NCBI RefSeq assembly: GCF_048213115.1
Contig: NZ_CP172404.1
Span: 1,736,001 to 1,800,000 of the forward strand
Source: Niveibacterium terrae
Lineage (GTDB): Bacteria > Pseudomonadota > Gammaproteobacteria > Burkholderiales > Rhodocyclaceae
Length of the DNA stretch: 64,000 bases
Direction of reading: 5' to 3'
The position numbers and the translations under genes are program-made. This document shows, piece by piece, positions 19,407-29,094 of this stretch. Positions within the stretch are counted from its first letter, which is position 1, and each line of letters opens with the position of its first letter. The notes under the pieces were generated by a model. It did not search any database. It had not been told where the DNA came from and saw only the letters and a program-made list of their open reading frames with translations.

Positions 19407-20476
19407 GCGATTTCCCGAAAAAGCCGGCGCCCGGATTGCCTCAAACGCCTTCCCGGCCCACGCCGACGAGACCCTCTGTTGCGCCCGCGAGTTCGACGTT
19501 TCCCAGCCGGACTGCGACGACTCCGGCGCGACCGACCTCTTCGCTGACGCGACCAGTGGTGCCCGCCGCGCGCGCTTCGACGACGGTCGATTCGGGGGCC
19601 AAGGCCCGCGCGGCGATCTATGAGAACCTGCGCCGGATAGATCCCGGGGAGCGCGAATTCCTGTTCACACAGAAAGATTTCGAACGCGTGCGCGCGCTGA
19701 TCTACAAGCACGCCGGAATCTCGCTGTCTCCGATCAAGCAGGACATGGTCTATAGCCGGCTCGCTCGTCGCCTGAGGGCGAGGGGGGATAAGTGCTTCGC
19801 CGACTACCTGGACAAGCTCGAATCGACCCACGATGCCAAGGAGTGGGAAGAATTCGTCAATTCGCTGACGACCAACCTGACCTCGTTCTTCCGCGAAGCT
19901 CATCACTTCGATGTGCTGGTCGATTTTCTGCGCAAGAGCGACTCACACCGTCCGGTCAAGATCTGGTGCTGCGCGGCATCCACCGGCGAGGAGCCCTATT
20001 CGATCGCGATTTCTGCCTGTGAGGCCTATGGCTCCCTGAATCCGCCGGTGCAGATCATCGCCAGCGATCTCGATACCAACGTGCTCGCCCAGGGAGAGCG
20101 CGGCGTCTATGGCCTGGACCGGATAGACAGGATGTCGGCCGAGAGGGTACAGAAGTACTTCCTCAAAGGCACAGGAGATCAGGCGGGCAAGGTCAGGGTC
20201 AGACCGGAGCTGCAGAGGCTGTTGAGCTTTCGTCAGGTCAATCTGCTTGAATCGTCCTGGCCCGTGCAGGGGCCTCTCGACGTGATCTTCTGCCGCAACG
20301 TGATGATCTATTTCGACAAGCCGACCCAGTACACGATCCTCAAGCGTTTTGTTCCGCTGCTGCGCCCGGAAGGTCTGATGTTCGCCGGTCACTCGGAGAA
20401 CTTCATCCATGCCGCCGATCTCTTCCGCTCCCAGGGCCGCACCGTCTATGTGCGGGCCGATCGCAAGCCGGGCTGA
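19403..20476 (+). CDS. cheR: Chemotaxis protein methyltransferase CheR
   Basis: The 357-residue protein has an unusual Pro/Ser/Thr/Ala-rich N-terminal tail of about 75 residues, probably disordered. The CheR N-terminal helical domain (FERVRALIYKHAGISLSPIKQDMVYSRLARRLRA) and the SAM-binding domain follow. Motifs include IWCCAASTGEEPYSIAI, IIASDLDTNVLA and DVIFCRNVMIYFD. It methylates glutamates of chemoreceptors. It is coupled to the Hpt gene and followed by cheB. Confidence 0.95.
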   Translation: MSDFPKKPAPGLPQTPSRPTPTRPSVAPASSTFPSRTATTPARPTSSLTRPVVPAARASTTVDSGAKARAAIYENLRRIDPGEREFLFTQKDFERVRALIYKHAGISLSPIKQDMVYSRLARRLRARGDKCFADYLDKLESTHDAKEWEEFVNSLTTNLTSFFREAHHFDVLVDFLRKSDSHRPVKIWCCAASTGEEPYSIAISACEAYGSLNPPVQIIASDLDTNVLAQGERGVYGLDRIDRMSAERVQKYFLKGTGDQAGKVRVRPELQRLLSFRQVNLLESSWPVQGPLDVIFCRNVMIYFDKPTQYTILKRFVPLLRPEGLMFAGHSENFIHAADLFRSQGRTVYVRADRKPG

Positions 20477-20490
20477 GTCCGAAGGTTCAA

Positions 20491-21570
20491 ATGGCCATCA
20501 AGGTTCTAGTTATCGACGATTCGGCGCTGATGCGCAAGGTGCTGACCGAGATCATCAACAATGGAGATGGACTCGAAGTGGTCGGCTCAGCCGCCGATGC
20601 GGCGAGCGCCGATGCGCTGATCCGCCGCCTCGAGCCCGATGTCGTGACGCTCGATGTCGAAATGCCCGGCGAGAATGGCCTGGTTTTCCTCGAACGCCTG
20701 ATGCGCGAGCGCCCTCTGCCCGTGCTGATGATCTCGGGCCACACCGAGCGGGGCTCGGACAACGCCTTCAAGGCCCTGGAACTCGGGGCCGTCGATATTG
20801 TCTGCAAGCCGAGATTTTCGCTGCGCGGGCTGAAGCCGCAGAGCGAAGAAATCTGCGAGAAGATACGCGCAGCCTTTCTGGCTCGGCTCAATCAGAAAAA
20901 GAGGCTTGAATTGAATTCCCGGAGTGCCGGAGTTGTTGCCGCACCGACCCTTCCGGCCGCGGGGCTGGAGAGTGGTGTGTTGCGTGAAAAGTTGGTTTTG
21001 GTTGGGGCTTCGACCGGGGGAACCGAAGCGATCAAGGATTTTCTGACCACGCTGCCGGCCGACATGCCCGGAATCCTGATCGTCCAGCACATGCCCGAGA
21101 TGTTTACCGGCTCCTTTGCGCGCCGGCTCGACGGCTTGTGCAAGCTGCACGTCAAGGAGGCCGAGAGCGGCGAGCGGGTTCAGCCAGGAAACGTCTACCT
21201 CGCTCCGGGCCATTCGCATCTGGCGGTCAAGCGAAGCGGCGGCAGCTATTTCTGTGAACTTCTGAAAACCGAGCCGGTCAACCGCCACCGTCCCTCGGTT
21301 GATGTGCTATTTCATTCCGCTGCGCGTCAGGTCGGAGCCAACGGGCTTGGCGTGATCCTGACCGGGATGGGCAAGGACGGCGCCCAGGGCATGTTGGCGA
21401 TGCGCCAGGCCGGGTGCTGGAACATCGGCCAGGATCAGGCCAGTTGCGTCGTCTACGGGATGCCGCGCGAGGCCTGGATGATTGGCGCTGTCGACGAACA
21501 GGCTCCGCTGGCAGAGATCGCGCAGAGAGTGGTCAACCGCTTGCGCCTGCCTTCACGCAAGAGCGTTTAG
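20491..21570 (+). CDS. cheB: Chemotaxis response regulator protein-glutamate methylesterase CheB
   Basis: The 359-residue protein has an N-terminal receiver domain (VLVIDDSALMRKVL; phospho-acceptor in VVTLDVEMPGENGL; LMISGHTERG). A linker leads to the methylesterase domain with the catalytic serine in VGASTGGTEAI, a histidine in VQHMPEMFT and the aspartate in ILTGMGKDGAQGM. It demethylates and deamidates chemoreceptors when phosphorylated. It follows cheR by 14 bases. Confidence 0.96.
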   Translation: MAIKVLVIDDSALMRKVLTEIINNGDGLEVVGSAADAASADALIRRLEPDVVTLDVEMPGENGLVFLERLMRERPLPVLMISGHTERGSDNAFKALELGAVDIVCKPRFSLRGLKPQSEEICEKIRAAFLARLNQKKRLELNSRSAGVVAAPTLPAAGLESGVLREKLVLVGASTGGTEAIKDFLTTLPADMPGILIVQHMPEMFTGSFARRLDGLCKLHVKEAESGERVQPGNVYLAPGHSHLAVKRSGGSYFCELLKTEPVNRHRPSVDVLFHSAARQVGANGLGVILTGMGKDGAQGMLAMRQAGCWNIGQDQASCVVYGMPREAWMIGAVDEQAPLAEIAQRVVNRLRLPSRKSV

Positions 21571-21601
21571 CGCGCGTCGCACCGGCGACACAGAGGAAAG
21601 T

Positions 21602-21910
21602 ATGGAAACCCAAGTCAGCCTGCACGATGGCAAGGCCGTGATGAAGCTCGCGGGCCGTTTCGATTTCAACGCGCACCGCGAATACCGCGAGGCGCTCGAA
21701 CGCCTGAGCGCCTTGCCCGAGAACTCCGACTTCGTCGTCGATCTGGCCGAGGTCAGCTATCTCGACAGTTCGGCCCTGGGTATGCTGTTGCTGCTGCGCG
21801 ACCGCGCCCGGCATGCGAACAAATCGGTCACGCTCTCGGGCGTCAAGGGCACGGTCCGTCAAGTCCTGGAAATCGCGAACTTTTCGAAGATGTTCGCGAT
21901 CACCGAATAG
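21602..21910 (+). CDS. STAS-domain protein (anti-sigma-factor-antagonist-like)
   Basis: The 102-residue protein is a single STAS domain. FVVDLAEVSYLDSSALGMLLLL contains the usual DSS motif in which one serine can be phosphorylated. ATG 21602 follows AGAGGAAAG. Related stand-alone STAS proteins in flagellar and chemotaxis operons act in partner switching with kinases or phosphatases. It ends the motAB-che block, and convergent recJ starts 13 bases later. Confidence 0.9.
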   Translation: METQVSLHDGKAVMKLAGRFDFNAHREYREALERLSALPENSDFVVDLAEVSYLDSSALGMLLLLRDRARHANKSVTLSGVKGTVRQVLEIANFSKMFAITE

Positions 21911-21923
21911 CGCGAGTCTTCTC

Positions 21924-23627
21924 TCAGCGCTCTTCCCTCAGTGCTTCCCATTCGTCGATCAACAGCTGCAGCGATTGCGTGCCCCGGTACTCGTTGCAGG
22001 AGAGCCTGAACGCGACACGCAGTTGTTCGGGGGCCGGATCGCTGTGGCGGAAGCGGATCGCTTCGAAGCGCGCATCGCCCTTCCTGAGCGTCAGCTTTAC
22101 ATGCTGGTCTTTGAGCAGGCGCTGATCCTCGACTTCGAACTCGTCGGCGAAAACCGGTGCCGGGAAGCCCTGGCCCCAGATTCCCCGCTCGAGAAGGTGG
22201 GCCGCTTCCAGCGTCATCTCGTGCATGGCGAGTGCGCCGTCGGTCTCGAGCAGCGGGTCGAAGAGGGCTGGGTCGGCGGATTCGGCGATCACGTCGATGA
22301 AGGTCCGGGCGAAGCGCGCGAAATCGGTTTCCCTGATCGTGATTCCGGCCGCCATCGCGTGTCCGCCGAAGGCGAGCAAAAGTCCGGGTTCGCGTTTGCT
22401 GACGAGATCGAGCGCATCGCGCAGATGGATCCCGGCGATCGAGCGGCCCGATCCTTTGAGCAGTCCGCCCTCGGCGCGGGCGAAGGCGATGACCGGGCGT
22501 TTGCGCTGCTCCTTGATCCGCCCGGCGAGGATTCCGATCACCCCCTGGTGCCAGTCGGGGTCGAACAGCGCCAGCGCGCGGGCCTCCCCGATGTCCATAC
22601 GCGAGAGCATCGTTTCGGCCTGCTCGCGCATCTGTTGCTCGATGCCGCGTCTCTCCTGATTCAAGGTGTCGAGTTCGCGGGCGATCGCCAGTGCCCGGCG
22701 CGCGTCGTCAGTGACGAGGCACTCGATGCCCAGGGACATGTCGGCGAGGCGGCCGGCCGCGTTCAAACGTGGGCCAAGGGCAAAACCCAGATCGAAAGTC
22801 GTCGCCGAAGCCGGATCGCGGCCGGCCGCCGCGAACAGCGCCAGGATGCCTGGCTGGACGCAGCGCTTGCGCATCCGGGCGATGCCCTGGTGGACGAGCA
22901 GACGGTTGTTGTGATCGAGTTTGACGACGTCGGCGACGGTGCCGAGCGCGACGAGATCGAGCAGATCGACGAGCCGGGGCTCGGGCCTCTGTGCGAAATG
23001 GCCCCGGGTTCTGAGCTCGGCGCGCAAGGCCATCAGCGTATAGAACATCACGCCGACGCCGGCGAGGTGCTTGCTCGGAAAATCGCAGCCAGGCTGATTC
23101 GGGTTGACGATCGCGGTCGCGTCGGGAAGCGTGTCGCCGGGCAGGTGGTGGTCGGTGACCAGGGTCTTGATGCCGAGGCGGCGCGCCGTGGCGACGCCCT
23201 CGACGCTGGCGATGCCGTTGTCGACGGTGATCAGCAGCTTGGGATGGCGCAGAGCGGCCTGCTCGACGATGGACGGCGTTAGCCCGTAGCCATCCTCGAT
23301 GCGTCGGGGAACCAGATAGTCGACTTTTGCCCCCATCGCCCGCAAGCCGCGCAGGCCGACCGCACAGGCGGTCGCTCCGTCGCAGTCGTAGTCGGCGACG
23401 ATCAGCATCGGCTCTTCTGCGGTGATCGTGTCGGCGAGCAGCTTTGCCGCCTCGGCGAGGCCTTTCATTGCCGTGGGCGGGAGCAAGGCCTTGAGTTCGT
23501 AGTCGAGCTCGGCGGCGTTCTCGACGCCGCGGGCGGCATAGAGCCTGGCCAGAAGCGGAGGCGTTCCGGCCTCGGTCAGGCGGGTGAAGGCGGTGCGAGC
23601 GGGCGTTCGGGTGGTGATGCGACTCAT
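21924..23627 (-). CDS. recJ: Single-stranded-DNA-specific exonuclease RecJ
   Basis: The 567-residue protein is a DHH/DHHA1-family 5'-3' exonuclease. It shows ILIVADYDCDGATACAVG, a TVDNGIAS segment, the DHH motif in LVTDHHLPGD, NPNQPGC and the DHHA1 GGHAMAAGI motif. It acts in RecF-type recombination and mismatch repair. The length is typical. The upstream rpfE-like gene ends 3 bases before the recJ start, so they form one transcription unit. Confidence 0.96.
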   Translation of the reverse strand: MSRITTRTPARTAFTRLTEAGTPPLLARLYAARGVENAAELDYELKALLPPTAMKGLAEAAKLLADTITAEEPMLIVADYDCDGATACAVGLRGLRAMGAKVDYLVPRRIEDGYGLTPSIVEQAALRHPKLLITVDNGIASVEGVATARRLGIKTLVTDHHLPGDTLPDATAIVNPNQPGCDFPSKHLAGVGVMFYTLMALRAELRTRGHFAQRPEPRLVDLLDLVALGTVADVVKLDHNNRLLVHQGIARMRKRCVQPGILALFAAAGRDPASATTFDLGFALGPRLNAAGRLADMSLGIECLVTDDARRALAIARELDTLNQERRGIEQQMREQAETMLSRMDIGEARALALFDPDWHQGVIGILAGRIKEQRKRPVIAFARAEGGLLKGSGRSIAGIHLRDALDLVSKREPGLLLAFGGHAMAAGITIRETDFARFARTFIDVIAESADPALFDPLLETDGALAMHEMTLEAAHLLERGIWGQGFPAPVFADEFEVEDQRLLKDQHVKLTLRKGDARFEAIRFRHSDPAPEQLRVAFRLSCNEYRGTQSLQLLIDEWEALREER

Positions 23628-23630
23628 TTT

Positions 23631-24656
23631 TCAGGTCCGGATCAGTTGCCGGGAAAGCGGGGCAGGGCGGCGCCAGAACGCGAAGCGCCGCGACGCGATC
23701 GCGAGTTCGGGCCCGCCCGCGCGCAGAGGGGCGCTGATTTCGAGGCGGACACCCCGACGGCGCAGCACGTCGCGCAGCGGCGCGAAGAGCCGCGCTTCGA
23801 GCGAGAGCAGCGCGGCGAGCCAGGCCTCGCAATCCGAGTACAGCACAGGCTGTTCGAGTTCTTCGATCAGGATCACCAGCTCATCTGCGCCGGAGTTCAA
23901 GGCTTCGCCCAGGCGCGCGAGCGGCAGGGCGAAGCTGCCGGCCAGCTTTGCCGCGCCGTGGCCGCTCAGCGAGTCGGCGACGACGAGAGGCCGGGGGGCT
24001 GCCGCAGGCTCGGGAGTCGCTCCCTGGCCCCAGAACCATAGGCGGTTGATCGCGGGAAGGCCAGACTCTTCGCGGCGCGCATTGAGCGCGCTCTCGTGCA
24101 GCGCGATCTCGACTTCACCGGCAATCCTGAGCCATTCGCGCTCGTCCTCCCCTTCGGGCAGGAAGTAGGAGAGGGGACGGCCGGCCGCGTCGATCAGCGG
24201 CGCGAAGCGGATCCGGGAAGCTGTCGTGAGGCGCAGATAGCCGCGCTCGGGGCTGGCCATATGAAATTCGCCGTGGCCCGCGAGGGTTGCGCGCATCAGG
24301 CGCTCTAGATCCTGAGCCTCTTCCTGCGTAATCTTCAAGGCTTGCGCCGGGTTCAGCACCAAGTGCTCGCCGGCAAAGGACAGATTGACCGGGTCGGCGC
24401 AGAGCCAGTTCTCGCCGGGGCGCGGGCAGGGGCTGCCGGGCTCGCCCGCAGCGCGCAAGGCGGCCGCTCCGGCATCGAGCGCGAGCGCGCGCGAGAAGGC
24501 GCGTGCGGCGTCCGCTTCTGTCTGTCCTGTCTCGTGGCTGCGGGCGAGCAGCCACGCAAGAGAAGGGAGCTCCACGGAGTCCAGGCCGGGAATCGAGGTC
24601 GTGGAGAGGGGCGAGGTGGGCCAGAACAGGCCGGGCGCGACGAGGCGGATGTGCAT
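23631..24656 (-). CDS. RpfE-type conserved hypothetical protein
   Basis: This 341-residue protein of a conserved proteobacterial family is found next to recJ, as is rpfE in Xanthomonas. Visible conserved-looking stretches are LPSLAWLLARS, RPGENWLCADPVNLSF, LPAINRLWFWGQG and the C-terminal FWRRPAPLSRQL. Some database entries call such proteins phosphoglycerate mutase-like, but I see no phosphohistidine motif and would not rely on that. No signal peptide or transmembrane helix is visible. It shares a divergent region with lolC. The biochemical role is unknown. Confidence 0.7.
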   Translation of the reverse strand: MHIRLVAPGLFWPTSPLSTTSIPGLDSVELPSLAWLLARSHETGQTEADAARAFSRALALDAGAAALRAAGEPGSPCPRPGENWLCADPVNLSFAGEHLVLNPAQALKITQEEAQDLERLMRATLAGHGEFHMASPERGYLRLTTASRIRFAPLIDAAGRPLSYFLPEGEDEREWLRIAGEVEIALHESALNARREESGLPAINRLWFWGQGATPEPAAAPRPLVVADSLSGHGAAKLAGSFALPLARLGEALNSGADELVILIEELEQPVLYSDCEAWLAALLSLEARLFAPLRDVLRRRGVRLEISAPLRAGGPELAIASRRFAFWRRPAPLSRQLIRT

Positions 24657-24717
24657 TTACATTGCGGAACAAGGTTTTCCCGCTCGGCGGGCTGTCGAGT
24701 GTAACATGCGGGGCAAC

Positions 24718-25971
24718 ATGAAATTCGAACTCCTGATCGGCCTGCGCTATGTGCGCGCCCGCCGCCGCTCCGACGGTGGCAATCGCTTCATCTCCTTTAT
24801 CTCGATGGTGTCGATGCTGGGCATCGCGCTCGGCGTCGCGGCGCTGATTGTCGTGCTCTCGGTCATGAACGGCTTCCAGCGCGAGCTCCGAACCCGCATC
24901 CTGGGCGTCGCCGCCCATGCCGAAGTCGTCTCCTATGAAGGCGATCTCGCCAACTGGCAGACTCCGCTTGAAGTCGCGCTCCACCATCCCGGAGTGCGCG
25001 CCGCCGCGCCCTACGTCCAGCAGCAGGGCATGCTCGCCGAAGGCGGCACGGTTCGCGGCGCCGTCGTGCGCGGCATATTGCCCGAAGAGGAGGCGAAGGT
25101 CGCCGACATCGGCCAGCACATGAAGGCGGGCAGCATGGACATGCTCAAGCCCGGCGAGTTCGGCATCGTGCTTGGCTCCGAACTGGCCAAGGCGCTCGGC
25201 GTTATCCCCGGCCAGAAAGTGATGCTGTTCGCGCCGACCGGCATCTTCACTCCGGTGGGCATGCAACCGCGTTCCAAGCAGTTCACGGTCGTTGGCATCT
25301 TCGATGTCGGAATGTTCGAATTCGACGGCGGCCTCGCGCTGATCCATATGCAGGATGGCCAGGCTCTGTACCGGATGGGTTCCAGCGTCTCGGGCGTGCG
25401 CCTTCTGCTCGATGACATGAACGCGGCGCCGCGCATCGCCCGCGAGCTGATGCCCAAACTCGACAGCTCGATCGGCGTCGTGGACTGGACGAAGAGCCAT
25501 GCGAACTTCTTCCGTGCCGTGCAGATCGAGAAGAACGTGATGTTCATCATCCTGTCGCTGATCGTCGCGGTCGCCGCTTTCAACATCGTCTCGACTCTGG
25601 TGATGGCGGTCCAGGACAAGCGGGCCGATATCGCGATCCTGCGCACGCTGGGCGCGACGCCGGCTTCCGTGATGGCGATCTTCGTGATGCAGGGCGCGCT
25701 GATGGGGCTGATCGGTCTGGGCATCGGCGTCGTAGGGGGCGTGCTGCTGGCTCTGAACATCAGCACGATCGTGCCCTTCATCGAACACGTCTTCGGCATC
25801 CAGTTCCTCGCCAAGGACGTCTATTTCATCTCCGAACTGCCTTCCCAGCTGATCTGGAGCGATGTGACAACGATTACCGCGGTGGCTTTCGTGCTGACCC
25901 TGGTAGCCACTCTGTATCCGAGCTGGCGCGCTTCGCGTGTCAACCCGGCCGAGGCTCTGCGTTATGAATGA
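24718..25971 (+). CDS. lolC: Lipoprotein-releasing system permease, LolC/E family
   Basis: The 417-residue inner-membrane protein starts FELLIGLRYVRARRR, the family signature. It has one N-terminal membrane helix (FISFISMVSMLGIALGVAALIVVLSVMNGF), a large periplasmic domain and three C-terminal helices ending NPAEALRYE. With LolD it extracts lipoproteins from the inner membrane for transfer to LolA. Only one permease gene is present here, so it may form a homodimer of the LolF type. An in-frame ATG at 24706 is an alternative start. Confidence 0.94.
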   Translation: MKFELLIGLRYVRARRRSDGGNRFISFISMVSMLGIALGVAALIVVLSVMNGFQRELRTRILGVAAHAEVVSYEGDLANWQTPLEVALHHPGVRAAAPYVQQQGMLAEGGTVRGAVVRGILPEEEAKVADIGQHMKAGSMDMLKPGEFGIVLGSELAKALGVIPGQKVMLFAPTGIFTPVGMQPRSKQFTVVGIFDVGMFEFDGGLALIHMQDGQALYRMGSSVSGVRLLLDDMNAAPRIARELMPKLDSSIGVVDWTKSHANFFRAVQIEKNVMFIILSLIVAVAAFNIVSTLVMAVQDKRADIAILRTLGATPASVMAIFVMQGALMGLIGLGIGVVGGVLLALNISTIVPFIEHVFGIQFLAKDVYFISELPSQLIWSDVTTITAVAFVLTLVATLYPSWRASRVNPAEALRYE

Positions 25972-26641
25972 TGTTCCGGTGATTTCGTGTTCCGGCCTTG
26001 CCCGGCGCTATGGCAGGGCCGACCATACGGTCGATGTGCTGAGCGATGTCTCGCTCGACGTCGCGCGGGGCGAGAGCATCGCGATCGTCGGCGCTTCCGG
26101 CTCCGGCAAGAGCACACTGCTGCACCTGCTCGGCGGGCTCGACGCGCCGACCGAAGGGAAGGTCAGTCTGCTCGGCGAGGATTTCTCGTCGCTGACCGAA
26201 GCTGAACGCGGTCGGCTGCGCAACCGCTCGCTCGGTTTCGTCTATCAGTTCCACCATCTGCTTCCCGAGTTCTCGGCGCTCGAAAACGTCGCGATGCCGC
26301 TGTTCATTCGCCGGATGAAGCGCTCCGACGCGCTTGCCAAGGCCGCCGCGATGCTTGCTTCGGTCGGTTTGAGCCACCGCCTCGAACACGCGCCGGGAGA
26401 GCTCTCCGGCGGCGAGCGGCAGCGCGCTGCGATCGCCCGGGCTCTGGTCACCGAACCGGCCTGCTTGCTCGCCGACGAGCCGACCGGCAATCTCGATCGG
26501 CAGACCGCCGAGAACGTGTTCGATCTGATGCTGGATCTGCGCCACAGATTGGGCACCAGCGTCATCATCGTGACCCACGATCCTCTGCTCGCGGCGCGCG
26601 CCGACCGGCAACTGAGTCTCGCGGACGGACGACTGGTCTGA
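25964..26641 (+). CDS. lolD: Lipoprotein-releasing system ATP-binding protein LolD
   Basis: This 225-residue ABC ATPase has Walker A GASGSGKSTLLHLLGGLD, the Q-loop FVYQFHHLLPEFSALENV, signature ELSGGERQRAAIARAL and Walker B CLLADEPTGNLD. HLLPEFSALENVAMP is characteristic of LolD. The ATG at 25964 overlaps the lolC stop by eight bases. It powers lipoprotein release by the LolC-type permease. Confidence 0.95.
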   Translation: MNDVPVISCSGLARRYGRADHTVDVLSDVSLDVARGESIAIVGASGSGKSTLLHLLGGLDAPTEGKVSLLGEDFSSLTEAERGRLRNRSLGFVYQFHHLLPEFSALENVAMPLFIRRMKRSDALAKAAAMLASVGLSHRLEHAPGELSGGERQRAAIARALVTEPACLLADEPTGNLDRQTAENVFDLMLDLRHRLGTSVIIVTHDPLLAARADRQLSLADGRLV

Positions 26642-26707
26642 TCTCGTCGGGCCGGCGTGGCGCAATGCCTCGCCGGAGCGAGGCGGGGCCGCGACAATCC
26701 GGTCCTC

Positions 26708-29056
26708 ATGCCTCCCGTCGTTCTCGCTTCGCTGCCGTTCTGCCTCGGCATCTATTGGCTGCAGTGCCAGGCCGAATTGCCGCCGCTGTGGCCTGCCGCC
26801 TTGCCACTTTCCCTCGCCGTGCCGCTGTGCGCCTTCTTCTGGCGTCGCCGGCCAGCGCTGGCGAGGATTTTGCTGATCCTCTCTTTCCTCGTTGGTGGAG
26901 CTGGCTGGGCGATCTGGCGCGCCGAACTCAGACTGCCCGACCGGCTCAGCGCGGAACTCGAAGGTCGCGATCTGATCGTCGAAGGCCGGGTCGAGGGACT
27001 GCCGAGGTGGAGCGAGCGCTCGACTTCGTTTCAGTTCGAGGTGCTGAAAGCCGAGCCCGGAGTCCCGAGCCGTTTGCTGCTGGCGGTCTATGGTTCGAGC
27101 CGCGGTGGGCGGCTCTCGCCTCATCCGGGCGAGCGCTGGCGCTTCGCGGTGCGGCTCAAGCGCCCTCATGGAACGCTCAATCCACACGGCGCGGATTTCG
27201 AGGCCTGGATGTTCAGCCAGGGACTCGGTGCGAACGGCTACGTCAGGCAAGCTCCGCCGCCGCTGCGCCTCGCGGCCGGACCGGAGGGCTTGGCCGCGCG
27301 CGTGGACCGGCTCCGCGAAGCGGTACGCGAAAGCATCGTCAGGGCTCTTCCCGAGTCGCGCTGGCAAGCCTTGCTCGTCGCTCTGGCCGTCGGTGATCAG
27401 CGCGGAGTGCCGGCCGACCAGTGGCGGCTCTTCGCGCGGACCGGGATCACCCACCTCGTTTCGATTTCCGGACTTCACGTCGTGATCTGGGCCGTCATCG
27501 TCGGCGCGCTGGTCGCGGCGCTCTGGCGCAGGGTTCCCGCCCTGGCCTTGCGCCTTCCCGCCCAGCAGGCGGGCGCTTTGCTGGGCGTCGTCGCTTCCCT
27601 GATCTACTGCGCTCTGGCGGGCTGGGGCGTTCCGGCCCAACGCTCGCTGCTGATGCTCGCCGTCGCAGCGGCAGCCCGCTTCGGCTGGCGCAAGCTGAGC
27701 CCGGCGAGCTCGCTGGGCCTGGTGCTGCTCGTCGTGCTGGTCCGCGATCCGTGGGCCGTGTCCGGCAAGGGCTTCTGGCTCTCCTTCGGCGCGGTCGCAT
27801 TGCTGCTGTGTTCGGGGCTGGGGCGGCTCAAGCGTGAATCGGCGCTGTCCGGCTGGCTCCGGGCCCAGTGGGCGATGCTGCTCGGGATGCTGCCGGCCCT
27901 GCTGGCGCTGACCGGTCAGGTGTCGCTGGTCGCGCCGCTCGCGAACGCGGTCGCGATTCCGGTCGTCACGATGCTTGTGCTGCCCCTCGTGCTCGGCTTC
28001 GTGCTGCTGCCCTGGACGCCTCTGCTGGATCTGGCCTCCCTCGTGTTCGATGTCCTCGCCAGTGGGCTGGAGGTGCTCGCCCGTCCGCAATGGGCGGTCT
28101 GGCAGCCTCCCGCGCCACCGGCCCTGCTGCTGTTGGTCGCTGGCTTTGCCGCGATCTGGCTCCTGCTGCCGCGCCGCATTCCCGGCAAGGCTGCGGCCTG
28201 GGCCTTGCTGTTGCCCCTCGCGCTCTGGCCGGTCGCTCGCCCTGCATTCGGCCAATTCGAGCTGACCCTGCTCGATGTCGGTCAGGGTCTGGCCGCCCAT
28301 GTCCGCACCCGGACGCATGATCTCGTCTTCGATGCCGGCCCTTCTTACGGTGGCGGCAGCGATGCCGGTCAGAGCATCCTCGTTCCCTATCTGCGCGGCG
28401 AGGGGGCGATGCCGCTCGATGCGTTGGTGATCAGCCATTACGACTCGGATCATTCGGGGGGAGCTGTGAGTGTCGTCGATGCGATCGGTGCGCGCCGCCT
28501 GATCGGCTCGGTCGAGGCGGGCGACGCGCGGCTCGCTCTGGGCGGGCGGCGAGTCGAGCCCTGCCGGCGCGGTCAGAGCTGGGACTGGGACGGAGTCCGC
28601 TTCGCGATCCTGAACCCCGAAGCGGGAGCGGCGCTTGCGAAGAACGGCAACACGACTTCCTGTGTGATGAAGGTCTCGACTGCTTCCGGCTCGGTATTCC
28701 TCGCGGCCGATGCGGATCTGGCTGCCGAAGCCGGGATGCTTGCCGCCGGCGCGCTGGCTCCGACGACGGTGCTCGTCGCGCCTCACCACGGCTCGCATAC
28801 CTCGTCGGGCGCTGAGTTCATCACCGCGTTGTCGCCGCGCTGGGTGCTGTACTCGGTCGGCTACCGCAACCGCTTCGGCCATCCCCACGCGGAAGTCGCC
28901 GAGCGCTACCGCCTCGCTGGTGCGCGCGCGTTGCGCACCGACCGCGACGGCGCGCTGCGTTTTGCCTTTGGCGCCCGCGTCGAGCTGGTCGCGCGCTGGC
29001 GGCAGGTCGCCAGGCGCTACTGGCAGACCGAGTGGCTTGAAACAGCGCCGCATTAG
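26708..29056 (+). CDS. comEC: DNA internalisation-related competence protein ComEC/Rec2
   Basis: The 782-residue polytopic protein has an N-terminal OB-like region (DLIVEGRVEGLPRW). A multi-helix competence domain follows (GITHLVSISGLHVVIWAV, GWGVPAQRSLLMLAVAA), then a C-terminal metallo-beta-lactamase domain with LDVGQGLAAHVR, SHYDSDHSGG and LVAPHHGSHTSS. It forms the inner-membrane channel for DNA uptake in natural transformation. I chose the ATG at 26708; no strong ribosome-binding site is seen, and a GTG at 26657 is possible. It follows lolD by 66 bases. Confidence 0.93.
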   Translation: MPPVVLASLPFCLGIYWLQCQAELPPLWPAALPLSLAVPLCAFFWRRRPALARILLILSFLVGGAGWAIWRAELRLPDRLSAELEGRDLIVEGRVEGLPRWSERSTSFQFEVLKAEPGVPSRLLLAVYGSSRGGRLSPHPGERWRFAVRLKRPHGTLNPHGADFEAWMFSQGLGANGYVRQAPPPLRLAAGPEGLAARVDRLREAVRESIVRALPESRWQALLVALAVGDQRGVPADQWRLFARTGITHLVSISGLHVVIWAVIVGALVAALWRRVPALALRLPAQQAGALLGVVASLIYCALAGWGVPAQRSLLMLAVAAAARFGWRKLSPASSLGLVLLVVLVRDPWAVSGKGFWLSFGAVALLLCSGLGRLKRESALSGWLRAQWAMLLGMLPALLALTGQVSLVAPLANAVAIPVVTMLVLPLVLGFVLLPWTPLLDLASLVFDVLASGLEVLARPQWAVWQPPAPPALLLLVAGFAAIWLLLPRRIPGKAAAWALLLPLALWPVARPAFGQFELTLLDVGQGLAAHVRTRTHDLVFDAGPSYGGGSDAGQSILVPYLRGEGAMPLDALVISHYDSDHSGGAVSVVDAIGARRLIGSVEAGDARLALGGRRVEPCRRGQSWDWDGVRFAILNPEAGAALAKNGNTTSCVMKVSTASGSVFLAADADLAAEAGMLAAGALAPTTVLVAPHHGSHTSSGAEFITALSPRWVLYSVGYRNRFGHPHAEVAERYRLAGARALRTDRDGALRFAFGARVELVARWRQVARRYWQTEWLETAPH

Positions 29057-29094
29057 GGCGCTTATACTCTGCGGTTTCCCGGCACTGGTTCGAT

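Noticed and set aside
25940..29053. A 1037-codon minus-strand open frame over lolD and comEC
   Set aside because: Its composition (Arg, Gln, Asp, Gly) is typical of antisense shadows in high-GC genes. The plus strand carries clear LolD and ComEC motifs.
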